Below, one piece after another: positions 10,254 to 23,837 of a stretch of 64,000 nucleotides of DNA (positions within the stretch are counted from its first letter, which is position 1; each line of letters opens with the position of its first letter). The DNA is from Volvox africanus (Eukaryota > Chlorophyta > Chlorophyceae > Chlamydomonadales > Volvocaceae). The stretch spans positions 1,963,001 through 2,027,000 of the forward strand of contig BSDZ01000022.1 in assembly GCA_030268105.1 (NCBI GenBank). The letters are read 5' to 3'. Made by a program: the position numbers and the translations under genes. Below the pieces are notes generated by a model. That model was given only the letters and a program-made list of their open reading frames with translations. It ran no database searches and was not told where the DNA came from.

Positions 10254-13200
10254 ATGCTTTCATTAAAGAAAAGCGTCTTCACGTCCCGTTGCCGCAGCCA
10301 CATTCCTTTCGCCGTGCTTTTTGGGAATCCTTTCGGCACAATCCGAAGACCGCAAGGCATAGGACTGGACAAGCCGGGCCTTCCACTTCCCAGCTTGTCC
10401 CAATGGATAATTCCTAGAAAATTGAGAGATATGGCGGCCCCGGTTGGTGGGCTGCAAGCTACGGCTTCAGCGCCGCAAGTATCGCCCGGCCCGCCGGCGC
10501 CTAGCATTCTGCGTGTACATTATGTAAGGAAAGATCATAATTACAAGGCAAGTACTTTGACTTGTACATTTTGCTTATCTGTTGCTTGTGAACACTTTTC
10601 ACCGACTTCCAAACCATGTGGATGCTCACCTCACGATACCCTTCCCACGCCTAAAGCTCGTGGAGAGTTTTAAGTGTAGAAGCGGAACTCCCCTCGTGGA
10701 TGTTCTGGGGGGCATGCGGGTAGAAAATGGGTCGAAAAGGAAGTTTTAATGTCTACACCGAAACCGGGAAGTTGTTGCTCAGGTAGAGAAATGGCGGGCA
10801 CCAATATAATCTTGGTGTCCAGCAGCTCCATCCCTTTCTGGCCAACTCCAAAGAACTTCCCTCTCAAAGGATACGGAACGAAGGAATAACTATTATAACT
10901 AATAGAATTATAGGAATTACCGTCCTTATCAATTCAATTGCTACCAACGAATTACGCTGAACCAGCGCCAGTGATTTCTGCTCCTTTACAGCCTCAGCCT
11001 CAGTACCCCAGATCTCCTGAGGGTCTATTCTGATACCGCATCGTTGCACAGTCACGACCCCCTTTTATTTGTTGCACATGGATATCTTGTCCTCCTGACA
11101 TGTTATGGGATCTTGCTTTATTAAGCAGTACATTATTTACCCCAGCTCATTTACCCCTCTCTCCTCCCAATCACCCAACCAACCACAACCGCACAAAGGG
11201 CTGGGGGTTGCACACCTGGGGTGATACCACCAGCTGCACCCAGTGGCAGCAGCCGCTGAAACCAACTAGGTAAGGAAGACCCATGGGTCACCGGAAGGGA
11301 AAGGATAGGGGTCATTTTTGGATTTACGGTTTTAAATAACCGAGTGAATATATCGTTACTGCTACGTTGGAGCGACGTAGTTAAGGCTGTCGTACAACTT
11401 CATATCCGCCCCACGTTGCATTTAGTTTAGTCCGTATAGCTCACACAGCTCATATCCCTCCTCCAAATTGGCCAGTGGGAGCCAGACGGCTCTAAGTTCA
11501 CCCCTGCACCAAGCCCGCGGTTTCATGTGTTTTCCCGCCCCCCGCTTCCTCCCGGAGGTCTGGTCGTCCCCTTCTTCGCCCCTAACTTCCTTTCCCCCGC
11601 TTATCTACCCTTATAAAGTCGTGTACTCATCGCTTTACCCCACCACTCCCACCTGCCTCCTGAGACCCCTCATCACTGTGGGTGTTTTTGTCGTTACCCT
11701 CCCCTGCCTCTTTACCCCAGAGTCACTGCGGGGGGGATGGTTTGGGAGCTGCCACTGAAGCCGGGCGCCAGCCGTGTGGGGGCGCTGGTGCACAAGGGGG
11801 AGCAGAAGGCGGCAAGTGAGCGCAGGGACGGAGGCGGGCGCGCGGCGGGGGTGGGGGGTTGGGGCTGGGAATGTGGGGGAGGAGCGGGAATGCCCTCCCT
11901 GATATCTGCTCAACAGGTTTTCCCGTATCAGCCACATCAAGTTGGAGCGTGTTTGTCGTACATTCGTCTCCTCCCCCCGGCCCGGTATTTACGACCGCCG
12001 CTCTCAATATCTATATGGGTTTGGTATACATTAACTAATTCATATTACAGAATAATCATCATGCTCATTAACAGAGTATGTATAATATTAGTACATTGAA
12101 TTATAAAATCTATAAATTTAGTGATTTGAACATGTTTTTACCAAAATATTGGTTTCCAAGTGTGTCCGTCGTTCGCCGGCGTATGCTCGCTTGCACCTCC
12201 TCCCCGGCCCCTCCAGTACAGATGAGCTCATGAGTCCAGATTGGTTTGGATATTGATTTCACTGGTTGAGATTTCCTCCTTCATTCCACTTGTACTCCTC
12301 AACTGTCACGTTCCCCGCAAATCCTTCCATAAGTGCCCCACAACCGCCACCACCGACCGGCCCACCGAAAATAACTGCCCCTCAACCGCCAAAAAACGAT
12401 TGCCCAACCCCGCATCACGAAGCCGGGGAGGTGGACATTCAAATCCAAAACCACACGCACACGCACTGGGACGCGTCGGGTACCGACAACGGTATCAGCA
12501 GCGTAGTACAGGAGGTGTGGCTGGTGGGTTCGGAGCATCGTACATTCGCCTCGAAACCGGATCTGTCGAATGTGCCGGCGGGGTCCGTCAACAAGCAGGG
12601 GGCCCACTGGTAAGCGGGAGTGGGGTGGTTGGGTACTCCCTGGAAGGAAGTCGAATGGCTCAAATTGTATATTATATATTATTATATATTGTATTGTATT
12701 ATGTGGATTTGGATTTTGACTTTTGATAAAAAGCCACTCCTTATGGGGAGGGGAAGGAGGGGGGAAGACGAATACACACGCAAGTTCTGATCGTACTGCT
12801 GTTCTGTGCTGGTCGGGTATTGAGGTAAGAGCCCTCGTCCAAAGGTGGGAAAGGTGAGAACGTGTTGAAGGGTGTTTTACAGGTTGCCGCCAAACGTTGT
12901 GAATAGACGCAGAGAGAAAACACTACGAAACTCCCAGGTTGCCTCTGACTGTACGGCAGGGTATCCCCTGGGTTGGTGCTGTGGCGTCAGGCGGCGGATG
13001 ACGCGGCGGAACCCCGGACCTTCCAACTGCATTTCCACAGCCGGGGTTACTCGTGGATCAACGGTGAGTGCGGGGGCGTGCGTGTGTGTTGGTGTGTATG
13101 TGCAATTCTATCCATCTATCTTACTTTCTTCCTTCTTTATGTGTCCGTACGCCTGTTTGTTATTGCATGGCCCCATTGCCCCTTCGCGTCCCTCCTCGCC

Positions 13201-16200
13201 TTTGTACGTTGGGGGCCAGTGAGAAGGGGGCTTCTGTGACCCATGGGTCCGTGGATTTATTACCCCTATACTCCTGACCGCTCCAGGGGCGGGTGTTCAA
13301 GGCGCGGAGGCAACCTGGGAGCTGACGGTGGCGGCGCCACCGGCCGCCACCGCCGCCGCCAAGCGCTTCCCCCATTTGTTTGGTACGACACCTCTGGTCG
13401 TACCGCAAGAGGCAGTTGACCGGATTTCGGAGCTGGTGTGCGGGCAGCTGTTGATTTCGGTGCATGACGCATCGGGGGAGGCACTGGATGCTACAGGACT
13501 GCAGGTACATCTGTCTGTGTGTCTGTCTGCTGTTTATGTCCATGTCTACGGCACGATGTGAGAGACGCTCAGTGCTGTACGGCAGATCCATATGAAAAGC
13601 GCAAGCTTACTTTGGTGGACAGTTGCCACATTCTACTCCCCACAACTGCTGTACAGATTGCCAACTTCCATACCTACGGACGTACCTTTTCACAAGGTAA
13701 CAGTCGCCATGTTTGGGATTCCGGTTCTCACCGTCAGTGGCTCTTAAGGAACTTCGGGCTTCATAACCCAAAATCAAATCCAGAAAAAAACAAATTCCCC
13801 AAAAGCAAAAATACAAATTCCTACTAATTCAATAATGAAAAATGGAAACAAGATAACAGATAAAATATAATGTGAAATCTAATTGCCATACCGCTGACGC
13901 TCTGCTGCCGTACGTATGGACATGCAGATTCAAGGAGTGCTGGACGAGACTCTGACGTACGACGGGCCGTTGGGCGATCACCCCAACGACCCGGCGACCG
14001 GGGGCAATGCCATCACATGTGAGTGATGGTTGGGAGTTAGCCACCCCAGCTCCCCCCTTAACCTGACTGACCAGCACTCACCCCAGCCGTCCTTTCTGTA
14101 CTTTGCCGTACGACACCCTTAACCCAACCTAACCCCGAATCTTCCCCTGCTCTCTCCCCCTCACCCACCTGCTCCACCCCGTGGGTCTGTGATTATATTC
14201 CTGGATTACATCCGCGGCCCCTCCCCCCCCGGCCCCACCGGATACACACACACTCGTCTCTCCTTGGGTCTCCCCCCCCCTTCTCTCTCCCCCGCCCTGA
14301 TCCCTCAGTGTGGGCCCCCACTGCCACCGACGTCAAGCTGCTGCACTACCGGGCACCTAGGGGCGGGAATCCCGAGGTGAGGGTGGGGATGGGGGGGGTG
14401 TTGGAGACCAGGAACGTGTGTGTATTTAGTGTGGGGACTTGGGGCCGAGAGCAGCTGGGAAGAAGACCAAGTGATGTACCAACACAGCTTAAGACGGAGG
14501 AGGAGGAGTGGAGAAGAAGAGGAGGAGATGGAGAAGAAGAGGAGGAGGGGAGGGGACGGCATGATTAGGTTTCCCGCCCAGCCGCAGTCATACCCCCGCT
14601 AACCAACACACTCAATCTCTGCAATATTTATTTCCGCCGCTCTGTAACCCTAATTAAACTTACATTCACATTTATCATTGCATTATTTTATGTATTAGTT
14701 ATTTGATGTGCATAAAATAATCCCCGTATATTTACGCAGGTGTTTCAAATGACCCGTGGGTCGGGGGGGACCTGGACGTTGCCGCGTCCCGACGATTGGT
14801 TGTGGTCGTACTACACTTACCGGGTCACGAACTTCTGTCCCTGGACGTCACGATTTGAGGTACTACAGGAATGAGGGGGGGAGGGGGGGAGGGGGGGTTC
14901 AATTTCTAAATTCAACTCAGACATTTCAAGATACTAGCTTCCACCATTGGAGTTAATGAAAAAAAGATGGATTTAAGGGCAAGATAGGGTTGGGACATGG
15001 GAGGGATTGTTGCATAACATATGAAAACAGTATAAATTCAGAATAAAATTTAATGCGATATACGATGTTTTATACTTTCATACGCGTTTTGTTAATATGC
15101 ATATGTATATATATATATACTATATGATGTGATAATGTACTGCACAGTATGGTATATATTCATTTATACATAATATAATACTAAGTATAAATGAAATTCC
15201 TGAGCTGGTTTCTGCTGTCCCCTCATCACTCCCCGCCGATGGCACGCAACAGACGGTTGAGGTAACGGATCCGTACAGTCGGGGCCTGGCAGCGGATGGC
15301 GTCCGTACTCAGATCGTGGATCTATCGGATCCCTCCACAATGCCGGTGGGCTGGTTGGACCACGAGGCGCCCCCCTTGGCGCAATGGACCGACATCTCAG
15401 TGTACGAACTGCACGTACGGGACTTCAGGTATGATGACTTGTCATTACCCTCTTGTCGTACACGGAGATCTAGTGAGCGGCAACAACTATCACGCGGCCG
15501 AACAAATAACATTTTGCATTATATGCTAGTTGTTGTCAATGTACGGCAGCAAATAAATACAAAATTAATTTTGAAATTGAATTATTTTGCAAGCGTGGTA
15601 CATTGGAGGAGTTCTCATTTGCGACGTATAAAGGGTTCTTCCCCAATAGTGATAACGCCGACAATAATTAGATTATTGTGTGTGTATTTCTCCCATGCTT
15701 TCGATTGTTTCCGTCGTACCTTCACTGTCGTTGTCGTACACAGTGTGACGGACGAGACGGTTCCGGAGCCGCTTCGGGGTAAGTACCTAGCATTCTGTCC
15801 TGACCGAGTTGCTGGTGGCGCTCAGTCAACGTCGCAAGACCGGTCAACGCCGCCACAGCTGAGCGCGGGCCTCGCGCACCTTGCCGCGCTTCAGTCCGCG
15901 GGTCTCAACAACCTGCATCTCTTACCCACGTACGACTTCGCGACGGTTCCGGAGCGAGCTGAGGAGCAGCTGCAGGTCAAGGTGGGGCCTGTTAGCGGTG
16001 GCGGTGGCGGTGGTGACGATGGTGGTGATCGTGATGGTGATCGTGAGGGGGTTGGGAGCAATCGGAGAACTGACCCACGGGTCATTGAAGCCCTAAAACA
16101 AAGGCGCATTATTATTTCGTGTGTGTGGAGCTGATTGTGGTTTGTGGGTTTAAAGTAATGCAGCCCCTTCGCCTGCCCGCTCTCCCCCAACCCTTCCCCA

Positions 16201-19200
16201 TCTACCCGTCTCTCCTTCTCCTCCACCTTCCACCTCTGCCGACCTCACTACCACTTCTGCAGGAGGACCTGTCCGTCTTCCCGCCGGATTCCACCGCTCA
16301 GCAGGCTGCCGTACTAGCTGTTGCTGACTCAGACGGTTTCAACTGGGGATATGACCCCGTGCACTATGGCGTACCAGAAGGGTCGTACGCCACTGACCCG
16401 GATGGGGTTGCCAGGTGGGGGCCAGATGGCACAGGGGGGAGAGGTCAACGTGTATGTATGTGTGTGTGTGCAGCGATAACCCAGGGGGGAGGAAATGGCG
16501 GTTGATGATAAGCAACGGACCCATGGGTCACCCCTCTAACGGACGCTTAATACCGAAAGATGGTGGGGGTTATTTGGGGGGATGAAAGGGGGAGATCGTC
16601 TGTTGGTTGAGTGGGGGCAGAATGATACCAAGATTATTGCCAAGATTAAGAAAAAGATGAAAAACTGTTTGATGGATATAACGGAAATCTGCTTTAAGTT
16701 GATTGAGTGGTAGGGGGCCAGGAGAAACAGGGTTACAAGGAATTTCTATAAAAGGAGTCATCAAATTATCAGGGGTTATTAAGTAGAACCAGTTGTTAAT
16801 AAATTGATTGTCGTATTTTTAACATTACAAGGTATAAAAAGGGTTATCGTCCGTATTTAAGTTTCTCTTACTCCCTCCCTCCCCTTCCGTTTTCCTATTC
16901 CGATTCGTATTGATCTGTACGTAATCCATTCGAATCAATGAATTGGAACATCTGAGATCCAGTATTGACAAAGTTTCCCTATTTGCGGTGTTGGATCTGG
17001 AACCAGGATTCGGGAATTCCGGGAGATGATCCAGGCGCTTCATGTCCAGGGATGGCGGGTGGTGCAGGACGTGGTGTACAACCACACCTTCGCATCAGGC
17101 CCGTCTAGCCGGTCAGTTTTCTTGGGTCCTTGGGGTCCTGGGGGGAAGCAGCGAAAAACACCCATCAACACATACACACACATACATGCACACACACAGA
17201 CACGCACGCACACACACACACAGATACACACACACCAATCCAACACCCTGCCGCATCCTCTTTCCTCCTCTCCTCTTCCCCCATACACATATAGCTACTC
17301 CGTCCTTGACAAAATTGTCCCCGGGTATTACCACCGCCGTCATGAAGACGGAGCCATCTGCGATTCAACGTGTTGCAACAACACTGCATCTGAGCACGTC
17401 ATGTGCGAGCGGTTGGTGATTGAAGACATCACCCACTGGGCCAAGAACTACAAGGTGGACGGCTTCAGGTGGGTCGCCGACCCATGGTCAGTGTGAGGCT
17501 GCATCTTGGGGAATGAGTAGGGTGGTGGGTAGGGGGGCCGGTCGGTCGCCGACCCATGGGTCGGTGTCGAGTCGGTCGAGTTAGATTACGAGTGAGATGA
17601 CGAGGCTGCCCTATGCAGATTTCGACCCGTGGGTCACTGGCCCTACGTGGGTGGGTTGTAGCTTTTGATGGGAGACCCATGGGTCTATGACCCCCCTTAT
17701 ACCTCTCCCTCACTGTTCCAATACCCTCTCAGGAAGTTCATTCCTTTGCACCTAGGTACACTGCAGAGGTGGCACATATACTAAAAATTGAGAGCTCAGG
17801 GTCCACTAGGCTTGCCCCCCTCCTGCCAACCAATTCTTTTAACCACTCCTAACCCCCCCTAACCGTCCACATCACCAGGGCCCCACCCGCAACCCTTGAA
17901 ACCATACACATGCATCTCCAGCAGATGAGAAATTACACGCTCCGAAGCCCTCCCATCTTAGTGGCTCCGAAAAGCTCCTTTGCTCCGGAACCTGCCTTAA
18001 CGCCCGCTCCGAAAGCACAGGTTTGACATCATGGGTCATCTCATGCTGAGCACCATGTCCAAGATCAGGTCCTCCCTGGACTCTCTCACCCCCCAAAAGG
18101 TGAGGGAGATTGCGACCCACTCCTCGTGTCCCTCCCCTCTCCAGCTCCTCTCCACCTCCCCTCTCCCCCTCCTCTCCACCTCCCCTCTCCCCCCTCCCCT
18201 CTCCCCCCTCCCCTCTCCACCTCCCCTCTCCACGTCCCCCTCCTTCCCAACCAGTTTAACTTCATTATCAGGTAACTCCCACCCTCCTATCAGGACCACG
18301 GGGTACGGGGCCGCTCCATCTACCTGTACGGCGAGGCCTGGGACTTCGGGGAAGTCGCGGGAAATCAGAGGGGACGAAATGCAGCACAAATGAACCTCGC
18401 GGGTACGGCGGGTACCGTACGGCACAGAAATCCGGAACGTATTTTTGTATACACCTATGTACGTACGTATGTATGCGCATTTTTTTGTTTAAGTTGCCTT
18501 TGTGAGTTGTTGTGGGGCCGGAGGAAAAGATGTGGACGGAGGAAGGACGACATCAGACCCATGGTTCACATCAATCCATTGGGCCAATATACGATGTAAC
18601 GTTAAAAGAGATACGTCAGAACCAATTGATCCGTATACCCCTGCGTTGTCAAAAAGTGACGTCATTTTTTGACATGCATGTGTGTATATATATGTATATA
18701 ATTATTATAATACCTGAACTAGCTATATCTAAGTTATTTTGTCATTTTGTATGTGTGTCTGTCAATGTGTGTATTGCCTGGTTAGGCACCCAGCTAGGTG
18801 CCTTCAACGACAGGCTGAGGGACGGCGCCCTCGGCGGTGGACCCTTCGCTCCGCCCCAGTTTCAGGTGGCTCACAGACAGACGAGTGGACAGACGCACAG
18901 ACGGACGGATGGGTAGATGAGAGTCGGGGAGGCGTGCCTAGGAGCACCACGACCTCTATGGCCGTGTGTCTGCCGGACGAAGGCATAACCCGTGTAAACA
19001 TTCTCGCGGGATGGTGAAGGGGGAGAGTCAAGTTCTCAAGAACCGCATCCTAACCGCCAACCGCCAACCCGCTAATCGATCGCGGTATTGGTGGGGGTTT
19101 GTGGGGGCTACTTCACGGCACACTGTCACTCTTACATGGAACATGCCAGCTCGTCATGCAAGGTGCATCTCCATTAAGGTTTTATGGGACGAGCAACCGC

Positions 19201-22200
19201 CCATGACGACACGTCAACAACCTCAGTATCTCACGTCCCAGGATTGATTGATAATATTGGTTATTTGGTTGGTGTGTTGGTTGGTGCACTTTGCAGGCCG
19301 TTTGGCCTCATCTTTTCGCTCCCCCCCTTTTTTGCCTCTCTGCCCCTCTCCTCGCTCTGATTAGTAATTTTTCCCGTCGTTCGCTGCGTCCATTTCCCCC
19401 ACCAACCACCACTCTCTCCCCTCACCCTTCAGGGCCTGGTGACGGGGCTGCATCTGGCCCCCAACCCCGCTGCTCAGCCGATCCAGGGTGGCCCCGAGGA
19501 CCAGCGGGCGGAGCTGCTGGTGCTGACCGACTGGGTTCGGTCCGCCATGGCTGGGAACCTGAGGTGGGGAGGTTTCCTCGGTCGCTTGCAGTCGATGCCG
19601 TACAATGCCATATTACTTAATGGCTGCATGGCTGCGAAAAAACATTACCAATTAGGAACGAATGAATTATAATAATATAATTATAATAATATATAAATAT
19701 AATATAATATAATATAATATAATATAATATAATATAATATAATATAATATAATATAATATAATATAATATAATATAATATAATATAATATAATATAATAT
19801 AATATAATATAATATAATATAATATAATATAATATAATATAATATATAATGAGTATAGATGTAATTACTTTGTGAAGACAGGGATATTTACCATTTTTTT
19901 CAAAGAAAATGTTGAAGAATTGAAAAGGACTTCGAGGGGCACAAAACCATAGCATGCTTAACACACTAATATCGACTAACTGCCCTAACCGACAGGGTCT
20001 ATCCGCTTCACCTATGTGACGGCACCACGCGGTCAGGCGAAGAGGTCAGGGAGGGGGGAGGGGAGGGAAGGGGAGGGGGGAGAGTTGTGTGCTATGTGTC
20101 TGTATGTGTTTATATAACCCATCCGAGGTGGGCTCGCCACTGACCCATGGGTCGATTATATGTGCGCTAGAGCCTCGATTAAACCCTCACACGTGTGCCA
20201 TGTATCGTGTTCTGCGTATGGAAGCACTCATCCAATGTACGGGAATACTCATCCGGATCTCCCCCTCTTGGTTTCTTCGTCACCCTGAAGGTTTTGGCTC
20301 ACGGTTTGCCGTTATCGTACGGCGGTCTGCCGTGCGAGCACGTGGCCTTTATCGGCTGCCACGACAACAAGACCATGTTTGACCAAATCGTTGAAAAAGC
20401 GTCCATCCATGTGAGTCAAGGGGCGGGATGGGGAGAGCAGGGGAAAAATGAAATGATAAAACAACGATTTATATTATATATATATATATTTAATATTTTC
20501 ATTAACTTGTTTTTGATTTAAGAATCTCATTATTAGTCATTTGTATCCCCCAACTCTCCTTCAAACGCTGCCCCATCTGGAAGTCTTGAGGACGACCTCG
20601 CAGACGACCAAAACTCCCCACATACACACACACGCATACATGCACACACGCATACACACCCATGCACACACGCATGCACACGGACCTAAACCCCCTTCTT
20701 CCCCGGCCCCTCCCCGAAAGACGCTCTCTAACCCTGACCGCGTTGCAGGAGAGCCCCGAAGAACGCATGCGGATGGCCGTCCTATGCCTGGCCCTTATCA
20801 CTCTTAGCCAGGGAGTGCCGTTCGTACACGCGGGGGATGATCTGCTGAGATCCAAGAGCCTGGATCGAGATTCGTACAATTCCGGTGCGGGCTAGGGGAA
20901 GTACGGAGTAGTAGAGTACGGCAATGTAAGAACAGGGAGACGCCATACGACAAACAGATGAAGGGGTGACGGTGGGGCCGGGTCATCCGGGGTTACACCT
21001 AGACCTGGATCTGGATCCTGATCTGGTACCTGATTCGGATCTGGATCTGGATCTGGATTTGGGGAAATTCGCTCTTGCGCATATCAATTGTAGTGTCGCA
21101 TGGACTGACGGAACTTATATGGGTTTCTGTACTACATGCAAGCTGTTTTGACGTTATGGTTTCGTCGAAACCCTAAGCCTCCTGACCCCTTCCCCTCCCC
21201 CTTCCCAAGCCCCCCACGCACACGGTTCCATTAGCGGCTCACACGATTCTACCTTCGACCTTCGACAACCCTAAAACCCAACAAGCAACTGCCCCAACTA
21301 ACATAGGCGACTGGTTCAATCGCATTGACTGGACCGGAACCACCAATGGTTTCGGATCCGGCCTCCCGGTTGCGACCAAGAACGGGGGAGCCTGGAGTTA
21401 TATGGGGGCCCTCCTGGCGCATGCAGATCGGATAAGGCCCTCTGCAGAGCAGATGCGCACCACTACGCGGATCTTCCAGGTATACGGCGAGGTGTAGTAG
21501 AGGCAGTACGGCAGTACGGCTTGCGGAGTAAACCGTTTGTTTGTGTGGGTTTGTGTGTCTACATCTATCGTGATTTGTTCATGTGAACAGCGAGTCAAGA
21601 GAAAATAGTTTTGTGTATCAGCAAAATCATAGATACATGTTTTGAGGAGTCGAAACAGAGAAAACGACATTGTAGTTGTACGGTAATACGGTAATACTAA
21701 ACAAGTTACCGTTGCTGACAGAAGAGGCTAAGGAATGAGCAGTTCCGGCTAGTTCGTGGATGGTGCGGGCTTTGAGATAAGGCTACGTAAGGCCCTCCAG
21801 CCAACATGAGTGGCCCCAGCCTCATCAGCCCCAGCCTCATTTTTCCCTACATGCCGTACATATGCGCCGTACGTACTAATGGCTGCTCAGGCGCTGCTTC
21901 GTGTGCGATACTCCTCGCCGTTGTTCCGGTTAGCGGCAACCGCTGATGTTGTACGGCAGGTGCTCTTCCACAACACGGGTCCTGATCAGGTGAGATGGGG
22001 ATGTTGAGGCAGGTAGGCAGGGAATACGGAAGAGTTGCAGGGCTGTACGGCAACAGCTAGTTAGGTTACAGAGGAAATGGATATGAAGGTTAGGGGAAGC
22101 AATGGTCAAAAGAATCGAAAGATTGACTTCCGTCATACTCCCGGTGAAGATCACATCAGCCTGTACATTATGCCATATGTACGATGTGTTATACCGTACG

Positions 22201-23029
22201 TACGGTATAAATCGTTTTTCCAACGGAAAAAGTTGCTGTTACGGAGTCCAGACTGGACTAGCTTGTCTTCCTCCAACGAACCACGAACCTTGGTTGATTC
22301 TAAAGCGGTGTAATTGTAATTGATCAGTTGGCAGTTACATCCGTTTACCGATTCGCGATTCACACTTCTGATGTCGAAACCATTGCTAGCAACTGCTAAC
22401 CGCTGCCAACCGACAAACGACAACCGTTGACAGAATCCCGGCGTCATCGTTATGGAGCTCGTAAGCGCGCCGTACGAGGAGGCAGAGGCCGTACATGGTA
22501 TGTACGACCCTGTGTACGAGCGCTTGATCGCAGTATTCAACTGTGCGCCGTACGTCAATGAAATGCCGTATCCAGCTACCGTGCCGCAGGGTGGACATCT
22601 TGAGGTAAGGACCAGTGAGGGGGGATTGGTCGTAATGGAGGAACAGCTCATTGCACGGGCCCCAACCCCAGCTGCATTACCTGTGGTATGTGTCTGTGTA
22701 TGACGTGTGATGACGTGTGTATGGGTGCACGAGGGGGGGGATCACAGGGAACTGTTCAACCGCTTAAGAGCTGCACATGTACGAAATCTCAAATCGTCAT
22801 CGTTACTGTTCTAATTTATGTCATTATGTCATAATTTACCTGCCACCTTACTGCCCATTGGTCGTACGACTGTACGACATTCGACACTTGTGATGTTACG
22901 CAGCTGCATCCAGAGCTGGCGGCGGTTGGCGATTCGCGGCTCTCTGCGGCTGCGGCAGACGACACCAATTGTACATTGCGAGTTCCGGAACGGACCGCCG
23001 CCGTATTTGTACAGCATCGGCGCCGTTAG
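10254..23029 (+). CDS. PUL1: Pullulanase / limit dextrinase (GH13 debranching enzyme)
   Basis: It hydrolyses alpha-1,6 branches of starch-derived dextrins, probably in the chloroplast. Exons: 10254-10547, 11199-11269, 11721-11811, 12431-12609, 12960-13063, 13287-13504, 13928-14018, 14309-14376, 14740-14859, 15253-15428, 15744-15975, 16263-16414, 17007-17111, 17295-17468, 18021-18099, 18294-18402, 18786-18865, 19433-19563, 19996-20044, 20291-20410, 20749-20884, 21307-21479, 21891-21989, 22434-22604, 22904-23029; 1115 residues. A long transit-type N-terminus precedes [20 protein letters not shown] (CBM41/N-domain). The pullulanase signature [17 protein letters not shown] is present. GH13 regions: I QDVVYNH (about 620-625); II GFRFDIMGH with nucleophile about Asp694; [15 protein letters not shown] with acid/base about Glu732; [10 protein letters not shown] with Asp about 866. 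[14 protein letters not shown] and RYSSPLFRL match plant limit dextrinases. Introns 1 and 3 use GC donors. The exon 4 start and exon 11 end (15975 or 15981) are less certain. Confidence 0.95.
11278..11289. repeat. GACCC-AT-GGGTC palindrome
   Basis: A perfect 12-base palindrome in pullulanase intron 2, only eight bases downstream of the 5' splice site. It is a member of the 14-copy family. Confidence 0.85.
13238..13249. repeat. GACCC-AT-GGGTC palindrome
   Basis: A perfect 12-base palindrome in pullulanase intron 5, about 40 bases before the acceptor of exon 6. Confidence 0.85.
14751..14762. repeat. GACCC-GT-GGGTC palindrome inside an exon
   Basis: The only exonic member of the palindrome family. 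It begins 11 bases into pullulanase exon 9 and encodes part of MTRGSG. Confidence 0.85.
16072..16083. repeat. GACCC-AC-GGGTC palindrome
   Basis: Family member in pullulanase intron 11. Confidence 0.85.
16518..16529. repeat. GACCC-AT-GGGTC palindrome
   Basis: Family member in pullulanase intron 12, about 100 bases after the donor of exon 12. Confidence 0.85.
17551..17685. repeat. Cluster of three GACCC-NN-GGGTC palindromes
   Basis: Pullulanase intron 14 holds three perfect copies within 135 bases, at 17551-17562 (AT centre), 17624-17635 (GT) and 17674-17685 (AT). A degenerate copy, GACCCATGGTC, lies near 17479 immediately after the donor. Another imperfect copy, GACCCATGGTTC, is near 18556 in intron 16. 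Confidence 0.85.
19693..19849. repeat. AATAT pentanucleotide microsatellite
   Basis: About 155 bases of near-perfect AATAT tandem repeat in pullulanase intron 18. It creates long meaningless reading frames (ILYY repeats on the minus strand). Confidence 0.97.
20142..20153. repeat. GACCC-AT-GGGTC palindrome
   Basis: Family member in pullulanase intron 19. Confidence 0.85.
22189..22210. repeat. Perfect 22-bp palindrome in pullulanase intron 23
   Basis: The 11-base arm TTATACCGTAC is followed directly by its own reverse complement GTACGGTATAA. It sits in a stretch rich in the words CGTAC and GTACG. No loop separates the arms, so it would form a cruciform rather than a stem-loop. Confidence 0.9.
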
Positions 23030-23593
23030 GTCGCGGACAAAACGTCATTGGAGATGGACACGATTTGGGTCCCTAGGGTTCTCGTAGGAAAAGGTCATCG
23101 CGCTCACACAGTGGGATGGTGTGGGATGTGGGAGATGGGGTACCTGCATGCAGAGATGCGGGTGGAGCGTGGGAAGGCCATTTCAATGACAGTACGGCGG
23201 CTGCATGTGCACGGCGGCGAGCAGTAGCAACTGACAACCAACTGACCACTAACGCTGGTTGCGGCATCCTTCGACGCGCTTTCGTTTGACGCGGGCCGTC
23301 CGTCGATGTGGAGTGGATATATGTCGTACATCACATCATCAGTGGCGTACTGAAAAATAGCACAGCATGGTATATATCGCACGGGATGTCCAGTTATATG
23401 TCAGTTGGACGATGCTGCCGTACAGCTGTGTTTCTTTTTAGTGGGATTTTTATAATGTTCCTGTTTCGATAGCAGCATCGATGCTCCAATATCCTGTAGT
23501 GCGTTTTCGTCCGCATCTTTTCGTTTCTTACGTTTTTTCATCGGTTAATCGTTTTCCATTATCGTACATCTAGTGCGAGTGTATAAGTGTGTT

Positions 23594-23692
23594 TTTTGTT
23601 TTGGGGAGTATGACTTTGGGTACAGGTCAAGTAACGAAGACGTTTTTACCGTTGTGGTGGTTACAAACTTACAATGGCGAAAAAGGCCAGGG
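23594..23692 (-). repeat. Dispersed repeat, copy 2 (inverted)
   Basis: The reverse complement of this stretch matches 2501-2597, with shared blocks CCTGGCCTTTTTCGCCATTG, ACCACCACAACG and ACCTGTACCCAAAGTCA. The copies differ by scattered substitutions and small indels, so they diverged after duplication. No terminal repeats or coding capacity are visible. Confidence 0.75.
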
Positions 23693-23837
23693 AACCTGTC
23701 TTTGCGCCCCCTCAGAGCATGAAAACCCCTAAACACCACCTTGCCTCAGCTCTTGGGAGATTCACTGAATGGATGGCTCTCTTTCACTATTGCTCTGCAT
23801 TTGCCCACTCCTAGTTGCTGCTCACCACGTCACCAGG

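Noticed and set aside
19617..19964. 115-codon minus-strand frame of Tyr/Ile/Leu repeats
   Set aside because: It is produced by the AATAT microsatellite in a pullulanase intron.
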